Assembly (NCBI GenBank): GCA_900315705.1
Contig: ONAB01000001.1
Span: 207,178 to 242,518, forward strand
Source of the DNA: an uncultured Bacteroidales bacterium
GTDB lineage: Bacteria; Bacteroidota; Bacteroidia; Bacteroidales; WCHB1-69
Direction: 5' to 3'
DNA: 35,341 bases
The position numbers were made by a program, and so were the translations under genes. The notes under the pieces were generated by a model. That model was not told where the DNA came from. It searched no databases and saw only the letters and a list, made by a program, of their open reading frames with translations. Positions within the stretch are counted from its first letter, which is position 1; every line of letters begins with the position of its first letter. Shown one piece after another: positions 15,898-22,842 of the stretch.

Positions 15898-16449
15898 ATG
15901 AAAAAACTGATAGTATCCATAGTGCTGTTTCTGTTGGTCTTGGCGGGTGTCGCCCAGACTCAGCCGCTGAAATTTATGGGCATAAGTATGAACTGCACGA
16001 TGTCCACATTCTCCTCCAAACTGAAAGGGAAGGGCTTTCTGCCCGATGCCAATGGCAGCCGCGATAATTTCGTGGTGATGAAAGGCATCTTTGCCGGCGA
16101 GAGGGTGAAACTCGAGGTCACTTGTGCCAGCAAAACCCATATGGTGAGCAGTGTGCTGGTCTGTTTCAACAGAAGCACCAGTTATACTTATGAACAGTTG
16201 AAACAGTTGCTCTCTGAAAAATATGGTTCCGATTATCAGGAATACAACAATTTAAAGGAAGAGGGCGGCTACGTCAAATATGTGACCGATTATGTGGAGT
16301 GGAAAAACGCCACCGACACGGTCACGGGCGACTGCAACAGGGTGGTGTTGTCGAAATGCAGCTACAGGAGCACCTCCTCGTTTGTCATTTCCTATCTGGA
16401 CGGCAGAAACTCCAAGACGGAGGCCGTTGAGAAGTTTTCGGATTTTTAG
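15898..16449 (+). CDS. Secreted protein of unknown function
   Basis: A 183-residue protein with a clear signal peptide (MKKLIVSIVLFLLVLAGVAQ). The mature part starts TQPLKFMGISMNCTMSTFSS and looks like a small alpha/beta domain, with SYTYEQLKQLLSEKYGSDYQ as an amphipathic helix region. The phrasing LKFMGI.M.C....F...L..KGF is seen in other small secreted Bacteroidales proteins of unknown role. Cysteines in the mature part could form disulfides. No catalytic motif was recognised. It has its own likely promoter and is followed by the ECF promoter of sigma locus 2. Confidence 0.8.
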   Translation: MKKLIVSIVLFLLVLAGVAQTQPLKFMGISMNCTMSTFSSKLKGKGFLPDANGSRDNFVVMKGIFAGERVKLEVTCASKTHMVSSVLVCFNRSTSYTYEQLKQLLSEKYGSDYQEYNNLKEEGGYVKYVTDYVEWKNATDTVTGDCNRVVLSKCSYRSTSSFVISYLDGRNSKTEAVEKFSDF

Positions 16450-16488
16450 TTTCTTTTCTGGCCTGGAATCATCAGGCTAAGAAAAATT

Positions 16489-16513
16489 TGTAACCTTTTC
16501 TTTTTTTTGCATC
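16489..16513 (+). promoter_or_regulatory. ECF-type promoter of sigma locus 2
   Basis: TGTAAC (16489-16494), 14-nt pyrimidine-rich spacer, GCATC (16509-16513), 24 nt before the sigma ATG. Nearly the same sequence (TTTGTAACCTTTT, same spacing, same GCATC) precedes the OMP gene at 22843. There is no TAnnTTTG element here. Confidence 0.65.
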
Positions 16514-16537
16514 CTATTTATAGGAGATACTGATAGG

Positions 16538-17053
16538 ATGAAGAAAGCAGAGTTTTGGTCGAAGCAGTACAAGAGCCACATCGGAAAGATGATTGGTGTG
16601 TGTTACCGCTATGTCGGCGACTGGCAGGTGGCGGAGGACCTGGCGCAGGATGCTTTCCTGCACGCGATAGAGAAGTCGGGCACCTACCACGCGTGGGGCA
16701 GCTTCGAGGGGTGGCTCAAGAAGATTGCCCTCAACGAGGCGCTGATGTACCTGCGCAACCAGCCCGAAACGGTGGCACTGGAAGAGGGGATGGCCGTTGA
16801 GGAACCGCTGGCCGACGAGCCCCAGGAGGTGAAAGAGGATTTCTCGCAGGAGGAGTTGTTGGAGTTCATCAGACAGTTGCCCGTCAAACAGCGCACGGTC
16901 TTCAACCTCTACGCTGTGGAGCACTGGTCGCACAAACAGATTGCCCAGAAACTGGACATCTCCGTCGCCAACTCCAAGGTGCTGCTTTCCCGCGCGAGGG
17001 CGGAGTTACAAGGGATGCTGGCGGCGATGAGAGTTAAGAAACTAAGAAATTAA
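16538..17053 (+). CDS. ECF-type RNA polymerase sigma factor (sigma locus 2)
   Basis: A 171-residue two-domain sigma factor. Region 2: MIGVCYRYVGDWQVAEDLAQ, then DAFLHAIEKSGTY and GWLKKIALNEALMYLRNQ. An acidic linker follows (about residues 85-105). Region 4: FIRQLPVKQRTVFNLYAVEH, then WSHKQIAQKLDISVANSKVL and LSRARAEL. It opens a same-strand run of genes for lipoproteins, a membrane anchor, a TonB receptor and an outer-membrane protein, and is probably autoregulated from the TGTAAC...GCATC promoter. Its last codons (VKKLRN and stop) are built from a TAAGAAAY octanucleotide repeat, so the C-terminus could vary between strains. Confidence 0.94.
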   Translation: MKKAEFWSKQYKSHIGKMIGVCYRYVGDWQVAEDLAQDAFLHAIEKSGTYHAWGSFEGWLKKIALNEALMYLRNQPETVALEEGMAVEEPLADEPQEVKEDFSQEELLEFIRQLPVKQRTVFNLYAVEHWSHKQIAQKLDISVANSKVLLSRARAELQGMLAAMRVKKLRN

Positions 17054-17061
17054 GAAACTAA
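17034..17061 (+). repeat. Octanucleotide repeat at the sigma-2 C-terminus
   Basis: Three and a half units of TAAGAAAY (28 nt with the leading T). It encodes the last residues and stop of the sigma factor. An identical 28-nt copy lies at 24572-24599, near the far end of the same locus. Confidence 0.85.
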
Positions 17062-17074
17062 AAAACTTGAGATT

Positions 17075-17644
17075 ATGACAACATTATTCCTTGAGCAGTC
17101 CCGAAGAGACAAGAGCTCGGTAGAGCAATTAACCTCTCACAAGCGCAGCGCAGTGTGTGGCGCAGCCATCCTCCTAATGGCCGTCGCTTTTCTGATGACC
17201 GCTTGCACGAAACCCGAAAAGAAAGCGCTCGACGGTACCTGGCGGTGGACCGCCACAACGGGCGGCATCGCCGGTGTGTGGTTCACCCCCGAGAGTGAAG
17301 GCTTCGAGGCCGAGCTCGTCTTCAACGGCAGCAGTTTCACTCTACTTAAAGATGGCGAGAAGGTTGTCTCCGGAACCTATCGCATTGATTATGATGTGGA
17401 TGAAACGTTCTACACCAACAAGGGAGACCAAGACGAACCCTTCTATTCCTGGTTCAACATACGTTTCCAACTGACACAGGCCCAGCACAAGAAAATCGCA
17501 GAGGCCTTCAACGGGAAGATTTCGTTGGCCACGCCGCACAAGTTTCTCGCCACCCTCGGTTACAGCGAGGCAGAGGGGCAGGTGTTTTCAATGTGCGAAG
17601 ACGGAATGTATGACGGTTTCTGCTATACTTTTCTAAAGAAATGA
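17075..17644 (+). CDS. Putative lipoprotein, unknown function (sigma locus 2)
   Basis: A 189-residue protein 21 nt after the sigma gene. A hydrophobic stretch at about residues 28-44 ends in LMTAC, a lipobox, so it is probably an outer-membrane or periplasmic lipoprotein. The 28 residues before it (including EQSRRDKSSVEQLTSHKR) are unusually long for a signal peptide n-region, so the true start may be further in, or this segment may have a cytoplasmic role. The mature part has GTWRWTATTGGIAGVWFTP and GSSFTLLKDGEKVVSGTYRI, like the small beta-barrel lipocalin-like/META-type lipoproteins. No anti-sigma motif is recognised. A 148-nt gap follows, holding a short 5-bp hairpin at 17731-17749. Confidence 0.75.
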   Translation: MTTLFLEQSRRDKSSVEQLTSHKRSAVCGAAILLMAVAFLMTACTKPEKKALDGTWRWTATTGGIAGVWFTPESEGFEAELVFNGSSFTLLKDGEKVVSGTYRIDYDVDETFYTNKGDQDEPFYSWFNIRFQLTQAQHKKIAEAFNGKISLATPHKFLATLGYSEAEGQVFSMCEDGMYDGFCYTFLKK

Positions 17645-17792
17645 GAAGTTAAGAAGTTGGATAGGAGACCTCGGGTGCAGGCCGTCAGGTCTGCAGGGTT
17701 CGGTAGGGAAGGACGATGTCGATAAAGGTTCGCACGCCGCAGGTGTGCGGGCAACAAGAAAAAAATGATGGTAAATTCCAAATAATACAGAT

Positions 17793-18317
17793 ATGAAATT
17801 GACGATACGATTCACAACAATTATCTTGCTAACGGTACTGGCCACCGCTTGCGATCCAGGCTACAACGAGGATATGCTCATCCGTAACGCCTCTTCGCAC
17901 AGCGTGACCGTCATCCCCGCCCCATACAGCTGGTACGATAGTGGAATGGACTCCACCCACACCTGGACAAATGAAAGCTACACGCTTGTCCCCGGGCAGG
18001 AAGTGGTGATACATCACTCCGGCGGTATCGGTGCTGCCAGTTTTGAAGAAGGAGTACAGGCATTTCTCCAATATTACAGTAACAGTGTGACTTTTCGCTT
18101 CGATGGGGAACTTGGGCCACAAGTAGTGTATTATGCGGGGGACACCACAGGCATCAGTCCCTATAATTTCAGTTCCACCCTCTATCAATATGAGGAGACA
18201 CGCCACTACGGCCGCTGGTTCAACGGTCATCCATCCTATGGGAAACTCACTTTTACCATCACGGACGAGCATTACCAAGCGACGGAAGAAAGTAACTACT
18301 TGGAAGTTAAGAATTAG
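17793..18317 (+). CDS. Putative lipoprotein, unknown function (sigma locus 2)
   Basis: A 174-residue protein with a lipoprotein signal peptide (MKLTIRFTTIILLTVLATAC, lipobox LATAC). The mature part has NEDMLIRNASSHSVTVIPA and later GKLTFTITDEHYQ, which suggests a beta-sandwich fold. Similar short lipoproteins beginning with an N.S...V description of a charged side chain pattern are common beside TonB-receptor loci, but no family was recognised. It is on the same strand as the sigma-2 genes, with 28 nt to the next gene. Confidence 0.78.
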   Translation: MKLTIRFTTIILLTVLATACDPGYNEDMLIRNASSHSVTVIPAPYSWYDSGMDSTHTWTNESYTLVPGQEVVIHHSGGIGAASFEEGVQAFLQYYSNSVTFRFDGELGPQVVYYAGDTTGISPYNFSSTLYQYEETRHYGRWFNGHPSYGKLTFTITDEHYQATEESNYLEVKN

Positions 18318-18344
18318 GAGTTCAAAGTTAAAGAGACAATCAAC

Positions 18345-18770
18345 ATGATGAAAAAGATCAGTATCACCCTTAGTTTAATATCTGTCATAGGCTTGGCTAG
18401 CCTATGGCTGCTGCTGGCCTGTGAAAGACCGGTCATTCACACGGATGTGCAGGTATCGGATTCTGAACTCTCATCCTGCCATACTGGTGAGAAGGACGGC
18501 GAAAGCGATCCTGTCTTCTCCTATTCTCACGGCGTCTTGCACGTCACCCACGAAATGTTGCTCAACTGTGCAGCTTCCAACGTGGATGTGAATGCACAGA
18601 TAGCAGGAAACGACATCGTCATCAACTATAGCGTGGATGACAACATCTCTGCGGACTGTTTGTGTTCCAAGACATTGAAATATACACTTCACAACATTCG
18701 CAGTGGCACCTACACGATCACTATCAACATTGACGGTACCTTCTGGTATCAGAACACCCTCACATTCTAA
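18345..18770 (+). CDS. Putative small lipoprotein, unknown function (sigma locus 2)
   Basis: A 141-residue protein with signal peptide MMKKISITLSLISVIGLASL and lipobox LLLAC. The mature part has six cysteines, including CLCSKTLKYTLHNI, and ends SGTYTITINIDGTFWYQNTL, which looks like an immunoglobulin-like or other beta-sandwich tail. The cysteine number suggests disulfides in the periplasm or on the surface. No known family was recognised. It is the third lipoprotein between the sigma factor and the membrane-anchored putative anti-sigma factor. Confidence 0.78.
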   Translation: MMKKISITLSLISVIGLASLWLLLACERPVIHTDVQVSDSELSSCHTGEKDGESDPVFSYSHGVLHVTHEMLLNCAASNVDVNAQIAGNDIVINYSVDDNISADCLCSKTLKYTLHNIRSGTYTITINIDGTFWYQNTLTF

Positions 18771-18840
18771 CGGCCAACAGACAAAAAAATCGTAACATAG
18801 TGACAATTCAACAAAACCCAACCATCTTACATTTCCATTC

Positions 18841-19422
18841 ATGACACGAAACAAAAACCATATAGACAGTGCAGAAGATTTGGACCGGCTGTTTGAGCGA
18901 GGTGTCTCCGATGTCTCCCGTATGCCGCAGGTTCCGATGACAGACGCCCAGGTTGCCGCTGCTGCAGCCGCCTCCAAGTCCAGTGCAGGCATCTGGCTGC
19001 TGTCGCACGCCAAGGAGATCCTGGTAGGGGCCGTCTCATTCGCCGTGGGCGTGGGCGGAACTCTGCTGGTCACGCACGCACTGCAAGACAAGGCGCCCTC
19101 GCAACTTCCCGCCGAACAAACTACCCTGGTGACGGCTGACTCCTTGTCGGAAGAGCCCTTCACAGACAGCACGGTCCTTTATACAACAGAACCCTCTGAG
19201 CAGGCGGTTATTGAGCCGGGGAGCCAAACATCAACCGCTTCAAGCAGCTCCAAGGCTTCTTCTTCAAAGCAGGAAACCGTCAAAACGACAACTCCCAAAA
19301 CCACGGCGACATCCACGACATCCGAACCGGTGGTCATCAAGAAAACTGTCATTAAACGTGATACAATACGGATGAAAGAGTCCGTAGTGGTGAAGGATAC
19401 AGTGTATGTAATTGAAAATTAA
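18841..19422 (+). CDS. Putative membrane-anchored anti-sigma factor (sigma locus 2)
   Basis: A 193-residue single-pass protein with no signal peptide. Residues 1-58 are cytoplasmic (NHIDSAEDLDRLFERGVSDV...), 60-80 are one membrane segment (GAVSFAVGVGGTLLV), 81-160 are a Ser/Thr/Gln-rich low-complexity spacer, and the end is VIKRDTIRMKES then VVVKDTVYVIEN. The topology, short acidic cytoplasmic N-terminus plus membrane span, is that expected of an anti-sigma factor, but no zinc-binding anti-sigma or FecR domain is visible, so the role is inferred from the nearby sigma gene. The terminal DTVYVIE motif is shared with the mature N-terminus of the OMP encoded at 22843. The TonB receptor gene follows after 9 nt. 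Confidence 0.7.
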   Translation: MTRNKNHIDSAEDLDRLFERGVSDVSRMPQVPMTDAQVAAAAAASKSSAGIWLLSHAKEILVGAVSFAVGVGGTLLVTHALQDKAPSQLPAEQTTLVTADSLSEEPFTDSTVLYTTEPSEQAVIEPGSQTSTASSSSKASSSKQETVKTTTPKTTATSTTSEPVVIKKTVIKRDTIRMKESVVVKDTVYVIEN

Positions 19423-19431
19423 TTGATTGAG

Positions 19432-21864
19432 ATGAAGAAGAGTGGTTTTATTCTTTGTTGCCTGTTCCATATATTGTTTTTAGACGGCCAGAACATAACC
19501 GTCAGCGGATATGTGTATGAGCGGGGGAGTATGGAGACCCTGCCAGGGTGCTTAGTATATGAACCGGTATCTCAAGCGGCCACTACGGCCAACAACTATG
19601 GCTTCTATTCCATCACCCTGCCCTATCAGGCAAATCTGTTTCTCGTTTTCAACAGTTTCGGATACGAGAATGACACCCTTTGGGTAACGGATGCTCTTTC
19701 CAAGGACTACGATGCGCACTTGTCAAAGATCAACACCTTGGAGGAGGTCGTCATACAAGCCGAGAAGAAGAACAGTGAGCAGGTGCAAATGAGCAGTTTG
19801 TCGCTTTCCACCAAGGAGATACAGCAGCTGCCAGCCCTATTGGGAGAGAAGGATGTCTTCAAGACGCTGATGCTGATGCCGGGTGTGCAGTCGGCGTCGG
19901 AGGGCACCTCCGGCATCTACGTGCGGGGCGGCGGTCCCGACCAGAACCTCGTCATCCTGGATGAGGCCACCATCTACAACGCCTCCCACCTGTTGGGATT
20001 CTTCTCCATCTTCAACGGTGATGCCATAAAGTCGGTGGAACTCATCAAGGGCGGTTTCCCGGCGCGCTATGGCGGACGTCTTTCCTCTGTCATCAACATA
20101 ACGATGAAGGACGGTAACAAGGAGGGCTATCATTGCGAAGGCGGCTTGGGACTCATATCCTCGCACTTGGTGGTTGAAGGTCCTTTGGCAAAGAACAAGG
20201 CCTCCTTTATGCTGTCGGGGAGGGCCACCTACCTCACTCTGCTGGCCAAACCTCTTATGAAACTTGCTCTCGACGGTGCGGGGGTCGGTTACTATTTCTT
20301 TGATGTTAATGGGAAACTGAACTATAATATTAGCAAGAAAGACAGGCTGTATCTCAGTGCCTACTATGGCCAGGACAAGTTCTCAATGGAAAGCGACACC
20401 CGCCAGTCGGGGCGCGAGCGGGAAAAGTTCAGCCTGGGGCTCTTCTGGCAGAATGCTACTGCTACCGCACGATGGAACCACCTCTTCTCCAACAAGGCAT
20501 TCTCCAACCTGTCCTTCATCTTCAGCGATTATAAGATGAATACTTACAACCGCTCCAAGATCACAGGCAGCGCCAATCCGGCAGACAATGCTGCCTTCTC
20601 CTCCAACTTCATATCGGGCATTCGCGACTACACCTTGAAATACGATGTTAGCTACCAGTTCAGTCCCTCCCATCACCTTTTCACTGGTGCCGCGGTCATA
20701 TACCACGAGGCCCGGCCCAACGCGATGGTGATGAAAAGCGACACCTTGTCCTCAAGACGGGTGGAGAAAGAGCAAGCTTTGGAATATGCAGTATATGTGG
20801 AGGATGAAATCAACATACGCAACAAGTTCCGCATCAATCCGGGCCTTCGCCTGACCTGTTTCACTGTGCCGCATAAGACCTATTTTTCCCCCGAGCCTCG
20901 CTTGTCGATGAGCTATAACATCCTGCCGAATTTGGCCCTTAAAGCCTCGTATGCTATGATGAGCCAGAGTATGATTCTACTGAGCACCAGTACTATAGGA
21001 CTGCCAACAGACCTATGGGTGCCCATCACGGACCAGGTTAAGCCCCAACGATCACAGCAGGTGGCTCTGGGCCTCCATTATGATTTGAAAAATCCACGGT
21101 TGTCGTTTTCATTGGAGGGCTACTATAAGCGTATGAACAACATCTTGGCATACAAGGAGGGTGCCTCTTTTTTCTTGGATATGATAGAGACTATGATTGA
21201 GAATCTGCCGGCCAACACCACCAATTTCCAGAACCGATGGAGTCAGAATGTCACTTCAGGAAAAGGCTGGTCCTATGGTGTGGAGTTTTTAGTACGCAAA
21301 GAGATCGGGAAAGTGACAGGTTGGGTAGGCTATACCCTGTCATGGACCAAGCAGCAGTTCGACGAGCTTAACTTCGGCAAACCCTACTTCGCCCGCTACG
21401 ACCGCCGCCACGACGTGTCCATCGTGGTGATGTACAGCCCTACACCGAAGATCAACCTGTCGGCCTCATGGGTTTTTGCCTCCGGCAATGCCGTGACCCT
21501 GCCAAGCTCCATCTATATGTACTATACTATGACCGATCATCTCAACTTGTCCGAAAACGTCAATAACGACATAACCAACACCGTTTTTCAAGGATTTACA
21601 GAAAACTATGGCGACAAGAACAATGTCAGGATGAAACCCTTTCACCATCTTGACATCGGTGTCCAGTTCCTGAAACCACACAAGAAAAACAAGGGCCAGA
21701 GCATTTTCGAGGTCAGCATCTATAACGTGTACAACTATAAAAACCCGTTCTTCTATTTTGTTGGAAGTGAATACGATGAGCAGGCACAGAACTCCGTACC
21801 TGTCATCAAACAGATCTGCATCTTCCCCATCATTCCAACATTCACCTATTCTTTCAAATTTTAA
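19432..21864 (+). CDS. TonB-dependent receptor with carboxypeptidase-regulatory-like domain
   Basis: An 810-residue outer-membrane receptor. Signal peptide MKKSGFILCCLFHILFLDGQ. About residues 22-100 form a carboxypeptidase-D-regulatory-like beta-sandwich (ITVSGYVYERGSMETLPGCL, NNYGFYSITLP). Then comes a possible TonB-box region, LEEVVIQAEKK, followed by the plug (KTLMLMPGVQSASEGTSGIY, then VRGGGPDQNLVILDEATIYN and FPARYGGRLSSVINI) and a large barrel ending FTYSFKF. It lacks the STN signalling domain of FecA-type transducers. Together with the next gene (DUF4249) it forms a common Bacteroidota pair thought to import an unidentified substrate. ATG 19432 was preferred to an upstream TTG because it starts the signal peptide. 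Confidence 0.92.
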   Translation: MKKSGFILCCLFHILFLDGQNITVSGYVYERGSMETLPGCLVYEPVSQAATTANNYGFYSITLPYQANLFLVFNSFGYENDTLWVTDALSKDYDAHLSKINTLEEVVIQAEKKNSEQVQMSSLSLSTKEIQQLPALLGEKDVFKTLMLMPGVQSASEGTSGIYVRGGGPDQNLVILDEATIYNASHLLGFFSIFNGDAIKSVELIKGGFPARYGGRLSSVINITMKDGNKEGYHCEGGLGLISSHLVVEGPLAKNKASFMLSGRATYLTLLAKPLMKLALDGAGVGYYFFDVNGKLNYNISKKDRLYLSAYYGQDKFSMESDTRQSGREREKFSLGLFWQNATATARWNHLFSNKAFSNLSFIFSDYKMNTYNRSKITGSANPADNAAFSSNFISGIRDYTLKYDVSYQFSPSHHLFTGAAVIYHEARPNAMVMKSDTLSSRRVEKEQALEYAVYVEDEINIRNKFRINPGLRLTCFTVPHKTYFSPEPRLSMSYNILPNLALKASYAMMSQSMILLSTSTIGLPTDLWVPITDQVKPQRSQQVALGLHYDLKNPRLSFSLEGYYKRMNNILAYKEGASFFLDMIETMIENLPANTTNFQNRWSQNVTSGKGWSYGVEFLVRKEIGKVTGWVGYTLSWTKQQFDELNFGKPYFARYDRRHDVSIVVMYSPTPKINLSASWVFASGNAVTLPSSIYMYYTMTDHLNLSENVNNDITNTVFQGFTENYGDKNNVRMKPFHHLDIGVQFLKPHKKNKGQSIFEVSIYNVYNYKNPFFYFVGSEYDEQAQNSVPVIKQICIFPIIPTFTYSFKF

Positions 21865-21872
21865 AACAGATT

Positions 21873-22784
21873 ATGAAACAGTCGAACAATATTATACGAT
21901 TAATCGGACTTTTATGGATAGGCCTCCTGTTAGGCGGATGTCAGGACACGCTGAATATCCGGGATATCAACGATGAGACACCTAAACTGGTGCTGTACGG
22001 ACGTTTGTGCCCGCAGTTGGACAGTACTTGCATTGTTTTGTCTCACAGCAAACTGATGTATGGTCAGGGCAGCGATGGATACATCCGCATCATCCCAGAT
22101 GCTGTGGTGGAGCTTTCGAGCGACGGGGAGCATTGGGTGCAGGGGCAATTTGACAACCATTGTAAAAAGTATGTTTTCCACAAGCAGGAATTTCCCATAG
22201 AGGAGGGGAAAACCTATTTTGTCAGGGCTTCTTACCCGGGATATGAAGACATTACGGCCTCTTGCACGGTGCCGTTCAGTCACGAGACAGGATGCCGTTT
22301 CGACACCGTCTTCGTGGACCACGACACGCACGATGGCGCAGTGTGCAACACGCCACACTGCGACGTGTATGTGCAATGGCGCGATGATCCAACAAGTGAA
22401 GACTATTATGCTCTGGCTTTTTATGGCAGATTGGAGGATTATCCTGACGAATTTTGGAACAGACAATGGGCTCTGGAATCGCTCTCCGATGGAGATACGT
22501 GGATGGAAACCCTTTCCGACGAGGGACGGAACGGACAGGAAATACGGTTGCTGAAAGACAAGCAACTGCCCTTGGAAGACGATGAGCAAGAATTTGTTCC
22601 CTGCACCTACTATCTGCTATTTTTAGATAAAAACTGCTTCCTCTACGAGAACACCTGGACCGACTCACAGGACTATCTCAACTCGCTGCTATTGGAACCG
22701 TTGCATACTTACAACAACATCCAAAACGGCTATGGCCTTTTCGGAGCTTTCAGTATGAAACCTATATCCTCATTGGGCAACTGA
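21873..22784 (+). CDS. DUF4249 family lipoprotein
   Basis: A 303-residue lipoprotein with signal peptide and lipobox (LLWIGLLLGGC). The start of the mature part, PKLVLYGRLCPQLDSTCIVL, followed by PDAVVELSSDGEHW, then KTYFVRASYPGYEDITASCT, is the DUF4249 beta-sandwich pattern. DUF4249 genes usually follow a TonB receptor of the carboxypeptidase-regulatory type, as here (8-nt gap), and are thought to be the surface partner of that receptor; the substrate is unknown. The family call is based on order and sequence pattern. Confidence 0.88.
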   Translation: MKQSNNIIRLIGLLWIGLLLGGCQDTLNIRDINDETPKLVLYGRLCPQLDSTCIVLSHSKLMYGQGSDGYIRIIPDAVVELSSDGEHWVQGQFDNHCKKYVFHKQEFPIEEGKTYFVRASYPGYEDITASCTVPFSHETGCRFDTVFVDHDTHDGAVCNTPHCDVYVQWRDDPTSEDYYALAFYGRLEDYPDEFWNRQWALESLSDGDTWMETLSDEGRNGQEIRLLKDKQLPLEDDEQEFVPCTYYLLFLDKNCFLYENTWTDSQDYLNSLLLEPLHTYNNIQNGYGLFGAFSMKPISSLGN

Positions 22785-22792
22785 TAATATTT

Positions 22793-22817
22793 TGTAACCT
22801 TTTTGTTTTGCTGCATC
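22793..22817 (+). promoter_or_regulatory. ECF-type promoter of the OMP gene (predicted sigma-2 target)
   Basis: TGTAAC (22793-22798), 14-nt spacer, GCATC (22813-22817), 25 nt before the ATG. It is preceded by TT and followed by CTTTT, as in the sigma-2 promoter at 16489, and has the same spacing. This argues that the OMP is controlled by the second sigma factor. Confidence 0.65.
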
Positions 22818-22842
22818 TTCTAATTAACAGATTCAAACTTCA

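Noticed and set aside
16538-21864. Classical FecI-FecR-FecA system
   Set aside because: The receptor lacks an STN signalling domain and the membrane protein lacks a FecR domain; only the sigma factor and the TonB receptor fit.
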